NCBI GenBank assembly: GCA_964035575.1
Contig: OZ037915.1
Span: 310,001-374,000, forward strand
Reading direction: 5' to 3'
DNA: 64,000 nt
Source of the DNA: Rhynchopus sp. YZ270_cl-10
Taxonomy: Eukaryota; Euglenozoa; Diplonemea; Diplonemida; Diplonemidae
In this document: positions 51,562 to 61,755 of the stretch, in pieces
Position numbering within the stretch: position 1 is the stretch's first letter
How the letters are laid out: every line of letters starts with the position of its first letter
Program-made: the position numbers and the translations under genes
The notes under the pieces: generated by a model
The model's input: only the letters and a program-made list of their open reading frames with translations
Databases searched by the model: none
Told to the model about the DNA's origin: nothing

Positions 51562-54500
51562 CACGGCGGGGTCCACACACCCGAGGGTCCGTAAATTTTA
51601 CGGACCCTCTTTACGGACCCTCAAGTGCGGACCCGGGTCCGTAATTACGGACCCTAGGGTCCGTAATTACGTACCCTAGGGTACGTAATTACGTGGTCTA
51701 AGGTGGGAAATCACTGTTTGGATGTGTGACTGCTGGTCGAAAAGCCCTGGGAGCAAACCGAGTGGTACACAGGTACCACATGATAGACCATGATCATGTG
51801 GGCCTATCCCAAGTTACATACCGAAAAAAGTCGTGAGCTCGGTTAGTTGTCAAAGACGTCTTCCACCATGCACTGAGGAGATAATGATCCAACAATTTAC
51901 AAGAAAGATTACTTAACCTACTGCTGGAAATTGCCAGGTCGTAGTAACACACAAAGTGTGCCTCCGTTCGGGAAGACCGGATATTCTAGAGACCAAAAAG
52001 GCCTCAAGAATATCTTCCGGTAGTCAAGGTATAACCGAGTGAACGGCCCAAGACCCCCGTGGAGAAGTTAAATGTTGTAATGCTATCAAGTAGAAACTGC
52101 GAACACTGTCTTACCCTCCTCAATGCATGGTGGAATATTTCTTTGACAACAAACCGAGCTCAAGAGTTTTTAAACTTCCCTGAGGGAATGCGAGACGCAA
52201 AATTTACCACCAGACCCTGTCTTCGTGCACCTTCGGTGCAACGCTGCAGACAGGCCAAACTGCGTTGGACTCAGAGGAATGCCTGCTGTGCAGTGTATCA
52301 ATGAGAACCAAGTCCCAGCAACAAGGGGCGCCTTTTGGCGGGCGTTGTTGAGGGTGTTTGGGGTGCAAAGTTTTCCACAATTTTGATGCGCGGGTACAGA
52401 AGTGTTGTCTTGTTCTTTCATCTTTAGGAATGTAAATGTCAATCGCGTTTAACTACCACTAGGGCTTGTTCAGTGAACCCACAAGGGGTCGAAGGGGGTT
52501 GGTTATCCCATAGCTATCAAAGGTTGTGTCGACCAGGCTAATCCACTATGTTACGCTGTACGTTGTTAAATCCGAAGAAATAACACTTTAGCAGCCGCAG
52601 GAAGTTTGTTAAAAAGAGTGCCTCACGCTACACAAACCACCACCCGCGATTGACTTAGATGTTATAACAAAGAGAATTCAGAACAAAACAACACCCTGCC
52701 CCATACACACTAAATTGTCATGCTTCAAGAGCATGCCTGGGCCAAAATTACTGTTGACAAAAAAGGCAACAAGACCACCCACAAGGAGTGTGAATTGTGC
52801 ACTGGTTTTCTGGGGGAACGCAATATTTTCTTGTGTCTAGTCCTCCGCAAGCAGAGGACAGACTTTCCGGAAGGTTTCCAAAGTCGAATTTCTTGCACTA
52901 GCTATGCTCCCTTGGTTAATGGCTATAGCAGTGACTGACTAAGTGTACCCACCCCCCTCCACCCAGATCTTCGTCCGCAAACTCAGAATAGATTGATGCG
53001 GGTAGATTTTGAGTTGTTGAATGTCGGACCGCGGTGAAGCTTCTCATCGCAATCGCGGGTGCAGTTCAGACTTCACGATCCTGTATAAGTGTAAATGTGG
53101 GGTGTGATTAAGTTATGGTATACAAACGTAGTAGTCGGGAAAGGTGAGGTTAATAAAAAAGGCTATTTATTGCCGTGAAATAAGATAGATTTTTTCCACG
53201 CTACAGGTCGAGAGAGTGACCTGCTGCACAAATGGTTCGAGTGAAGCGAGGTGAATTATGTGAAGCAGGTAACGAGCGCCTGTGGAACCAAATAGAAACG
53301 TAACACTCATCACACGATAAAACCCATGGGAGAGGTTGTGGTGAAACGCACACACCTCGACCTGAGGAGTGGCTCTGCAGCGCGGTTCGTCCCCAGAACC
53401 GCAAGTGTGTTCAAAATGCTTTGTTTCTATTTCCTCCTTCATGTCATGAGGTGACACAAAATGAGTGCGTAAAAAAATAGCTATTTAATAGTGTGAACAT
53501 TACGCGTTTATTTCGAGTTGAAAACACGAACAAGTTGAAATATGCGGCATTTTTTTGTTCAATCTTCACTAGTAACTGAAAGTTAAACATAATTACATAC
53601 CTTGTCTTCCCCGTAACCTGCGCCTTCGCTGCTTTTAAGGTGCTTTCTCTGGGTGCCCAGTACCCAGTACCCAGTACCCAGTACCCAGTACCCAGTACCC
53701 AGTACCCAGTACCCAGTACCCAGTACCCAGTACCCAGTACCCAGTACCCAGTACCCAGTACCCAGTACCCAGTACCCAGTACCCAGTACCCAGTACCCAG
53801 TACCCAGTACCCAGTACCCAGTACCCAGTACCCAGTACCCAGTACCCAGTACCCAGTACCCAGTACCCAGTACCCAGTACCCAGTACCCAGTACCCAGTA
53901 CCCAGTACCCAGTACCCAGTACCCAGTACCCAGTACCCAGTACCCAGTACCCAGTACCCAGTACCCAGTACCCAGTACCCAGTACCCAGTACCCAGTACC
54001 CAGTACCCAGTACCCAGTACCCAGTACCCAGTACCCAGTACCCAGTACCCAGTACCCAGTACCCAGTACCCAGTACCCAGTCACAGGTACACAGATACAC
54101 AGGTACACAGGTAAAACCCGTTAAAATTGTGTGTGAAAGTTAAAAATAGCTATATTTGCATTTCATTGAGGACACATAGGCCCACCAAGGGCAATTTTGT
54201 GATGTCAAAAAAATTTTTTTTTCGGCCCAAAAATTGACTTGTTTTCGGTAAAACCCACTAAAAATTGTGGTACTCTAAACTGCGTTTTAGACCCCCACAG
54301 ATGCTCAAAAGTGCCAAATTTTGCTTTTAATGGCCTCAAATCGTCGAAATTAGCCCTAAACGGGGGCAAAAAAAATTTTTCGAGAGTCCCTTTCCCTGGG
54401 AGGCTCCGTAATTACGGACCCTAGGGTACGTAATTACGTACCCTAGGGTACGTAATTACGGACCCTAGGGTCCGTAATTACGTACCCTAGGGTACGTAAT

Positions 54501-54571
54501 GACACTCCGTAAAGAGGGACCCTCCTAACATGCCGTTTTACGGACCCTCGGGGTGTGCGGACCCCGCCGTG
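51562..54571. mobile_element. Copy A of the 3-kb TIR element
   Basis: Imperfect TIRs (CACGGCGGGGTCC(A/G)CACACCC...GAGGGTCCGTAAA) and subterminal palindromes built from GGGTCCGTAATTACGGACCC. Near-identical to copy B apart from a few point changes and the length of the heptamer array. It has no transposase. Strong hairpins occur at about 51771-51796 (CCACATGAT...ATCATGTGG), 51966-52022 (GACCGGATATTCT pairing with AGAATATC..CCGG..GTC) and 52215-52255 (CCTGTCT...AGACAGG). Confidence 0.8.
53658..54080. repeat. Heptamer satellite (GTACCCA)n, about 60 units
   Basis: Perfect 7-bp repeats; the minus strand reads (TACTGGG)n. The long frames across it (GTGYWVL or STQYPVP repeats) come from the 21-nt super-period and are not genes. 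Confidence 0.97.
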
Positions 54572-54856
54572 TGGGTCGATTTCAAAACCCCCCCCCCCCC
54601 AAAAGTTCTTTTTTGTCTTTTTCATGATATAGGCAGTTTTTTTGCAGTCTGAGGTCCGGAACCGCCCCAAAAACGATTTTCTGGGAGGTTTTGGGTGGTT
54701 TTGGGGCGAAATGGACCTTTTTTGACCATTTTTATGGTATTTTTAGGCTGTTTTTGGCCCTTCTTCTTACACAGCCTATTGGGGGTCAAAATAGCTATTT
54801 TTGACCAAAAAACACAATTTATTTGACGCCAGGAGGCCTCCGTTGGCCCAAATATA

Positions 54857-55876
54857 CAGTGTGACACAGAATTAATGGCCGATGAAGACATTTTATAAAA
54901 AAACGGCAAATTTTGACAAGGACATATTCAAAACACCCCCAAAACATAAAATATTTACGCCCAGGAACACAATAAAAGCAAAAATATAATGGTTAAGGGT
55001 AAAGTGAACACTGAGGCCACGAGGGAAGGGTTGCGCCTACAGGCAGCGTTGTTCACCGATGAAAAAGACTTTTGGCTTTTTTCTCGGGTGAGCAAGAAGA
55101 ACGATGTTGTCTGGGTTGCAGATGGTGATGAGCCGCCCCCAACCGTTGATAAGGTCAGGGCTACGCAGAAGGTTCACGTCTGGGGAGGAATCACCACCAG
55201 AGGTAAGACGAAGCTCTATTTCTATGACGGTGCTCTCAATGCAGAGAAGTACCGTACGCTCGTCTTACAGAAAGCGCTCAAAGAAATAAAAGAACTCCTG
55301 CCTGACAGTAGCTACACGTTTCAGCAGGATGGGGCACCCTGCCACACTGCGAACGTTACTCAAGCATTCCTCTCCTCCCAACCTTTCTCGTTCCTCCCTA
55401 AAGCTGACTGGCCAGGCAACTCCCCTGATCTCAATCCTATTGAGAACCTGTGGGCCAAGCTGCAGACTGCAGTCAACGAACGGGAGCCCAAAGACGTGTC
55501 AGCACTTAAACGTGCCATCAACAAGGAATGGTCCAAGATGGACAATAGCTTCGTTGCACGTTACATCATGCCAATGCCACGACGCCTAGACGCAGTTCGC
55601 AATTCCAACGGAATGCACACAAAATACTAATGCATGCTCTATTTATTTTTGTGCACCCACTCGTTTGTACTGCTACACTGTATTTTTTTTTTTTACACAT
55701 ACACCCTTTTTTACCAAAAAGGGATATTTCCATGTTAATATTTTCCCCACACACACACTTTTCATACACGGCCAGTTGAAAATGCAATGAAATGAGTCAA
55801 ATTTTGCCTATTTTTTAGAATAATATAACAATTTTTACAAAATGTCGTCATCGGCCATTAATTCTGTGTCACACTG
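54857..55876 (+). mobile_element. Tc1/mariner element, 1.02 kb, with TA target duplication
   Basis: TIRs of 44 bp beginning CAGTGTGACACAGAATTAAT (two mismatches) with TA at 54855-54856 and 55877-55878. It encodes one transposase frame (54989-55630) lacking the N-terminal DNA-binding part. Confidence 0.9.
54989..55630 (+). CDS. Tc1/mariner-type DDE transposase, catalytic domain only (DD37E)
   Basis: 213 residues. The catalytic triad is visible: Asp in FTDEKDF, Asp in TFQQDGAPCHT, and Glu in NSPDLNPIENLW, with 37 residues between the second Asp and the Glu. Full transposases have about 100 more N-terminal residues with paired helix-turn-helix domains that bind the TIRs. Only 132 bases lie between the left TIR end and this ATG, so the domain has been lost or was never present. 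The catalytic frame is intact from ATG to stop, but transposition in cis without a DNA-binding domain is unlikely. The ORF reads opposite to all host genes. Confidence 0.9.
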   Translation: MVKGKVNTEATREGLRLQAALFTDEKDFWLFSRVSKKNDVVWVADGDEPPPTVDKVRATQKVHVWGGITTRGKTKLYFYDGALNAEKYRTLVLQKALKEIKELLPDSSYTFQQDGAPCHTANVTQAFLSSQPFSFLPKADWPGNSPDLNPIENLWAKLQTAVNEREPKDVSALKRAINKEWSKMDNSFVARYIMPMPRRLDAVRNSNGMHTKY

Positions 55877-56197
55877 TATCCCAAAAATGGGCTGTGAGCC
55901 CAATCCGACCTGTTTTGGGCACATTTGGCACTTTTCTTGGTGCTTATTTGATGTTTTTTGGTCAAAAATAGCTATTTTGACCCCCAATAGGCTGTGTAAG
56001 AAGAAGGGCCAAAAACAGCCTAAAAATACCATAAAAATGGTCAAAAAAGGTCCATTTCGCCCCAAAACCACCCAAAACCTCCCAGAAAATCGTTTTTGGG
56101 GCGGTTCCGGACCTCAGACTGCAAAAAAACTGCCTATATCATGAAAAAGACAAAAAAGAACTTTTGGGGGGGGGGGGGGTTTTGAAATCGACCCATA

Positions 56198-59100
56198 CAC
56201 GGCGGGGTCCACACACCCGAGGGTCCGTAAATTTTACGGACCCTCTTTACGGACCCTCAAGTGCGGACCCGGGTCCGTAATTACGGACCCTAGGGTCCGT
56301 AATTACGTACCCTAGGGTCCGTAATTACGGACCCTAGGGTACGTAATTACGTGGTCTAAGGTGGGAAATCACTGTTTGGATGTGTGACTGCTGGTCGAAA
56401 AGCCCTGGGAGCAAACCGAGTGGTACACAGGTACCACATGATAGACCATGATCATGTGGGCCTATCCCAAGTTACATACCGAAAAAAGTCGTGAGCTCGG
56501 TTAGTTGTCAAAGACGTCTTCCACCATGCACTGAGGAGATAATGATCCAACAATTTACAAGAAAGATTACTTAACCTACTGCTGGAAATTGCCAGGTCGT
56601 AGTAACACACAAAGTGTGCCTCCGTTCGGGAAGACCGGATATTCTAGAGACCAAAAAGGCCTCAAGAATATCTTCCGGTAGTCAAGGTATAACCGAGTGA
56701 ACGGCCCAAGACCCCCGTGGAGAAGTTAAATGTTGTAATGCTATCAAGTAGAAACTGCGAACACTGTCTTACCCTCCTCAATGCATGGTGGAATATTTCT
56801 TTGACAACAAACCGAGCTCAAGAGTTTTTAAACTTCCCTGAGGGAATGCGAGACGCAAAATTTACCACCAGACCCTGTCTTCGTGCACCTTCGGTGCAAC
56901 GCTGCAGACAGGCCAAACTGCGTTGGACTCAGAGGAATGCCTGCTGTGCAGTGTATCAATGAGAACCAAGTCCCAGCAACAAGGGGCGCCTTTTGGCGGG
57001 CGTTGTTGAGGGTGTTTGGGGTGCAAAGTTTTCCACAATTTTGATGCGCGGGTACAGAAGTGTTGTCTTGTTCTTTCATCTTTAGGAATGTAAATGTCAA
57101 TCGCGTTTAACTACCACTAGGGCTTGTTCAGTGAACCCACAAGGGGTCGAAGGGGGTTGGTTATCCCATAGCTATCAAAGGTTGTGTCGACCAGGCTAAT
57201 CCACTATGTTACGCTGTACGTTGTTAAATCCGAAGAAATAACACTTTAGCAGCCGCAGGAAGTTTGTTAAAAAGAGTGCCTCACGCTACACAAACCACCA
57301 CCCGCGATTGACTTAGATGTTATAACAAAGAGAATTCAGAACAAAACAACACCCTGCCCCATACACACTAAATTGTCATGCTTCAAGAGCATGCCTGGGC
57401 CAAAATTACTGTTGACCAAAAAGGCAACAAGACCACCCACAAGGAGTGTGAATTGTGCACTGGTTTTCTGGGGGAACGCAATATTTTCTTGTGTCTAGTC
57501 CTCCGCAAGCAGAGGACAGACTTTCCGGAAGGTTTCCAAAGTCGAATTTCTTGCACTAGCTATGCTCCCTTGGTTAATGGCTATAGCAGTGACTGACTAA
57601 GTGTACCCACCCCCCTCCACCCAGATCTTCGTCCGCAAACTCAGAATAGATTGATGCGGGTAGATTTTGAGTTGTTGAATGTCGGACCGCGGTGAAGCTT
57701 CTCATCGCAATCGCGGGTGCAGTTCAGACTTCACGATCCTGTATAAGTGTAAATGTGGGGTGTGATTAAGTTATGGTATACAAACGTAGTAGTCGGGAAA
57801 GGTGAGGTTAATAAAAAAGGCTATTTATTGCCGTGAAATAAGATAGATTTTTTCCACGCTACAGGTCGAGAGAGTGACCTGCTGCACAAATGGTTCGAGT
57901 GAAGCGAGGTGAATTATGTGAAGCAGGTAACGAGCGCCTGTGGAACCAAATAGAAACGTAACACTCATCACACGATAAAACCCATGGGAGAGGTTGTGGT
58001 GAAACGCACACACCTCGACCTGAGGAGTGGCTCTGCAGCGCGGTTCGTCCCCAGAACCGCAAGTGTGTTCAAAATGCTTTGTTTCTATTTCCTCCTTCAT
58101 GTCATGAGGTGACACAAAATGATTGGTGCGTAAAAAAATAGCTATTTAATAGTGTGAACATTACGCGTTTATTTCGAGTTGAAAACACGAACAAGTTGAA
58201 ATATGCGGCATTTTTTTGTTCAATCTTCACTAGTAACTGAAAGTTAAACATAATTACATACCTTGTCTTCCCCGTAACCTGCGCCTTCGCTGCTTTTAAG
58301 GTGCTTTCTCTGGGTGCCCAGTACCCAGTACCCAGTACCCAGTACCCAGTACCCAGTACCCAGTACCCAGTACCCAGTACCCAGTACCCAGTACCCAGTA
58401 CCCAGTACCCAGTACCCAGTACCCAGTACCCAGTACCCAGTACCCAGTACCCAGTACCCAGTACCCAGTACCCAGTACCCAGTACCCAGTACCCAGTACC
58501 CAGTACCCAGTACCCAGTACCCAGTACCCAGTACCCAGTACCCAGTACCCAGTACCCAGTACCCAGTACCCAGTACCCAGTACCCAGTACCCAGTACCCA
58601 GTACCCAGTACCCAGTACCCAGTACCCAGTACCCAGTACCCAGTACCCAGTACCCAGTACCCAGTACCCAGTACCCAGTACCCAGTACCCAGTACCCAGT
58701 ACCCAGTACCCAGTACCCAGTACCCAGTACCCAGTACCCAGTACCCAGTACCCAGTACCCAGTACCCAGTACCCAGTACCCAGTACCCAGTACCCAGTAC
58801 CCAGTACCCAGTACCCAGTACCCAGTACCCAGTACCCAGTACCCAGTACCCAGTACCCAGTACCCAGTACCCAGTACCCAGTACCCAGTACCCAGTACCC
58901 AGTACCCAGTACCCAGTACCCAGTACCCAGTACCCAGTACCCAGTACCCAGTACCCAGTACCCAGTCACAGGTACACAGATACACAGGTACACAGGTAAA
59001 ACCCGTTAAAATTGTGTGTGAAAGTTAAAAATAGCTATATTTGCATTTCATTGAGGACACATAGGCCCACCAAGGGCAATTTTGTGATGTCAAAAAAAAT

Positions 59101-59412
59101 TTTTTTTCGGCCCAAAAATTGACTTGTTTTCGGTAAAACCCACTAAAAATTGTGGTACTCTAAACTGCGTTTTAGACCCCCACAGATGCTCAAAAGTGCC
59201 AAATTTTGCTTTTAATGGCCTCAAATCGTCGAAATTAGCCCTAAACGGGGGCAAAAAAAAATTTTCGAGAGTCCCTTTCCCTGGGAGGCTCCGTAATTAC
59301 GTACCCTAGGGTCCGTAATTACGTACCCTAGGGTACGTAATGACACTCCGTAAAGAGGGAGTGTCCTAACATGCCGTTTTACGGACCCTCGGGGTGTGCG
59401 GACCCCGCCGTG
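56198..59412. mobile_element. Copy B of the 3-kb TIR element
   Basis: Same orientation as copy A and nearly identical. Visible differences include GACC for GACA at 57415, a 3-base length difference near 58122, a longer heptamer array and rearranged subterminal palindromes at the right end. Confidence 0.8.
58318..58965. repeat. Heptamer satellite (GTACCCA)n, about 92 units
   Basis: Same unit as in copy A but about 225 bp longer, so the array has changed length since the copies separated. Confidence 0.97.
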
Positions 59413-59416
59413 TATG

Positions 59417-60409
59417 CAATCAATAAATTGAAGAAGGAGAAAAAAAAGAGAAGTTGAAAGTGCATAACGCCTCACCGTTCGGCGGACGCAGGGGCACTGC
59501 TTCTCCGAGGGGTTATCGAAACCCAGAGGAAAAATGAAGACAACAATCTTTGAAAGAAAGAAAGAAATAGTAACTCTGATAGGTAAGTAAAAGGAAAAAA
59601 GTTTTGTTCGTTGATTGCACAATTACCCTGTTTGAGGGGTGATTGGCGACCGTATCTGAGGAACTATTTCTCCTTTAAGCTATGCTTGTAGGTATAAAAA
59701 AAGAATTCGAAAAACGAGCCGCACATTCATTTTGTTATTTTTTGTTAAAAGGCGATTTCAGGCTGAAATGGTCTTTTCTTGTTATCCTCCTCTTCCTGAA
59801 TTACAACAATAAAAAAAGGGAAGTTTTGGAAAAACAAAAGACCATTGGGAGAGAGCACTTCCATTCATTTGATATGATTTCTTGTCAAAGAGAACGGAAC
59901 TTTTTTTTAAAAAGTGAATTTGATAGTGTTTCAGTGAAACACCGTTTGATGGTGTTCCCGAGAGGGCCTATATTGACATGTCCCCGACACTTGTTCGGTA
60001 ACACCGTTTGAGTGCAAAAAAAATATATCAAAAGAGAAAGAGAAAGAGAAATAAGAAAAGTTTATAAGATGATCCTAAGCCTCATGTGCTTAGTCGGATT
60101 AGGTTATTCTTTGGCCTGCTTTAGTCACCTTCAAATAATAGGACAACGTACCCAAACCACACCCCACAGTACCCCCTTTCCCCTTACCCTTCTCTTTTTT
60201 GCTTTGTATTTTTCACAACCCAAGATCAAACTCTCCGTTCTTCAAAACTTTGAAGTGCGCATACATCGTCTTCCCAAATTCGTTTTTAATTTACCATTAT
60301 TATTTTTTTGAAAACTTGGTTGTATTAGTGCAGACACCCGAGGATGAACTCCACTATTTTTTTCTTTCCCTCCCTCCTCCCTCCTCCCCACCCCATTTCC
60401 CCTCCCTTT
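59417..60409. other. Intergenic region with repeats F1, F3 and F4
   Basis: It holds F4 (59451-59523), F1 (60061-60131) and F3 (60309-60355). No exon is recognised. Confidence 0.45.
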
Positions 60410-61429
60410 TTACAATTCTTCTTCAATCATATTCTTCCGTTCTCCAGGAAGCTGGCCAAGACAGAGGGTGAGCCCGCAGTGGGGTTCCAATGTAGTGCTG
60501 ATTTGGCGGTGTTCGACTGGTGTAGGGGGGCCCTTGAAGAGCCCGTGGAGGTTGCAGTAGGCATGCGCTGTGAGGCTTCCTGTGCCTGCAGGGATATCGA
60601 AGGAGAAGCTGGGTGAAGGGTTGCTTGGGGACAGCGTGGCCGCAGCAACAACTTTGCCTGCTTGGTTCTTTACGTAGATGGAATGAATATAGTGCAGCCC
60701 TGGGGAACGTCCTACCACCGGATGGGTATTGTCTTTACCACCTACGGTCACCACCGCCTTCGTCCCTTCAATGGAAACGATTGGGGTGTGTTTAAGGTTC
60801 TTTTTGTTGGGCTCAAATGGAAGAAGTTCTTGTTGTTCAGCCACCTGCCTGCGAAGCGCTTCCGCTTCCACCGAAGAAAATATCACACAAACCCCACCAC
60901 GAACCCCCATGGTATCTGCAGCGCAGGACTGTAATTCGCAGGACAATTCTTCATCAGAAGTTTCCACCTCCATTTCTGTTCCGCTGAAGAGACCGTGTCG
61001 GTTGCAGAATGCGTGCGGAGTGATTTTCTGTACCCCTTTTGGAACTGCAAAGCGAAGAACCGGAGGGGAGCCTTCGGTTCCAGAAAATTCAGCCATGGCG
61101 ATGACGTTCCCTGATTCGTCGGTTGCGTGGATGTTGGAGATGTAGTGAACCTGCTTAGGATCGCGCCCGACAACGTTAGGGTGTGTAGGGTCCTTCGTAT
61201 CCCCGGTAACACTGCCAAGACCTACAGAGATCGAAGCATATCCGTCGCCACTGTTCTCAAGGTACGGCTGGTGCTTTGTGTTCGAAGGCTTTGGGGGGAA
61301 TGCAGAGCTCCGTCCGTGCTGGTACTCTTGTTGGATGAGAAGGTCGGCACGTCTCAGATGGAAAAGCTGGCATGGTGCTGACGCAGCCTCCGTCGCGAAG
61401 ACACAGAGAAGGGTGATTAGGGAGCGCAT
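60410..61429 (-). CDS. Secreted tandem superoxide-reductase-like protein
   Basis: 339 residues, signal peptide MRSLITLLCVFATEAASA. Two desulfoferrodoxin/superoxide-reductase-like domains. Domain 1 has KHQPYLE (His53), THPNVV (His83), VHYI (His95) and FCNRHGLF (Cys142, His145). Domain 2 has KHTPIVSIEG (His214), THPVVG (His236), LHYI (His247) and YCNLHGLF (Cys292, His295). These match the four-His one-Cys iron site of superoxide reductase, though the HP-to-HYI spacing is longer than usual. The enzyme class reduces superoxide to peroxide without making oxygen. Two domains in one secreted eukaryotic chain is unusual. The linker (residues 150-210) holds extra Cys that may form disulfides. The acceptor-like TTCCAG lies about 20 bases before the ATG. 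Confidence 0.82.
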   Translation of the reverse strand: MRSLITLLCVFATEAASAPCQLFHLRRADLLIQQEYQHGRSSAFPPKPSNTKHQPYLENSGDGYASISVGLGSVTGDTKDPTHPNVVGRDPKQVHYISNIHATDESGNVIAMAEFSGTEGSPPVLRFAVPKGVQKITPHAFCNRHGLFSGTEMEVETSDEELSCELQSCAADTMGVRGGVCVIFSSVEAEALRRQVAEQQELLPFEPNKKNLKHTPIVSIEGTKAVVTVGGKDNTHPVVGRSPGLHYIHSIYVKNQAGKVVAAATLSPSNPSPSFSFDIPAGTGSLTAHAYCNLHGLFKGPPTPVEHRQISTTLEPHCGLTLCLGQLPGERKNMIEEEL

Positions 61430-61755
61430 TATGTTTTTTTTTGTCCTGGAATTTTGAGATTTTGAGGATTGTTGTTTGAAGAATGGGAGGGGAGGGGAGA
61501 GCTCTGCTGGACCTTCAAGGTCGAGGTGTTTGGGATAAATTTAGTTGGATTTTCTATGCGCGAAAAGCACAAATATTCGCATTATTTGCATATATGTGGT
61601 GATGTATGTGCAGTAAAGAAAAGACAAATTCTTGTGATTAAGCCATGAGACACTTTTGCCAGAAGCGACCAGAGGGTGGGGGAGGGAGTTCGACAGTACG
61701 ATTACAGATCTTTCCATTATGGCGAATGCTGCGTCACAGCTGTGCTGCTTCCTCA
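61430..61755. other. Spacer
   Basis: Leader of the superoxide-reductase-like gene; no other feature is seen. Confidence 0.4.

Larger units (their letters stand above)
54572..56197. mobile_element. Inverted-repeat core between copies A and B
   Basis: Arms of about 245 bp (54572 to about 54813 and about 55951 to 56197) are nearly identical inverted copies beginning GGGTCGATTTCAAAACCCC. They surround a short unique spacer into which the Tc1/mariner element has inserted. No coding capacity of its own. Confidence 0.8.
51562..59412. mobile_element. Composite element, 7.85 kb, TATG target duplication
   Basis: Order: copy A (51562-54571), inverted-repeat core with Tc1/mariner (54572-56197), copy B (56198-59412). 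Outer ends CACGGCGGGGTCC and GGACCCCGCCGTG are flanked by TATG at 51558-51561 and 59413-59416. The joined flanks, TTTTCATCA-TATG-CAATCAATAAATTG, occur uninterrupted at 63604-63630, an empty paralogous site. Confidence 0.8.

Noticed and set aside
51800-52060. Group I intron core in the 3-kb elements
   Set aside because: AAGGTATAACCG near 52026 recalls the group I S element, but matching R, P and Q elements with correct pairing were not found by eye.
53640-54143. Long open frames across the GTACCCA arrays (also 58244-59009)
   Set aside because: A 7-bp repeat free of stop codons gives open frames in several frames on both strands; they are a by-product of the satellite.
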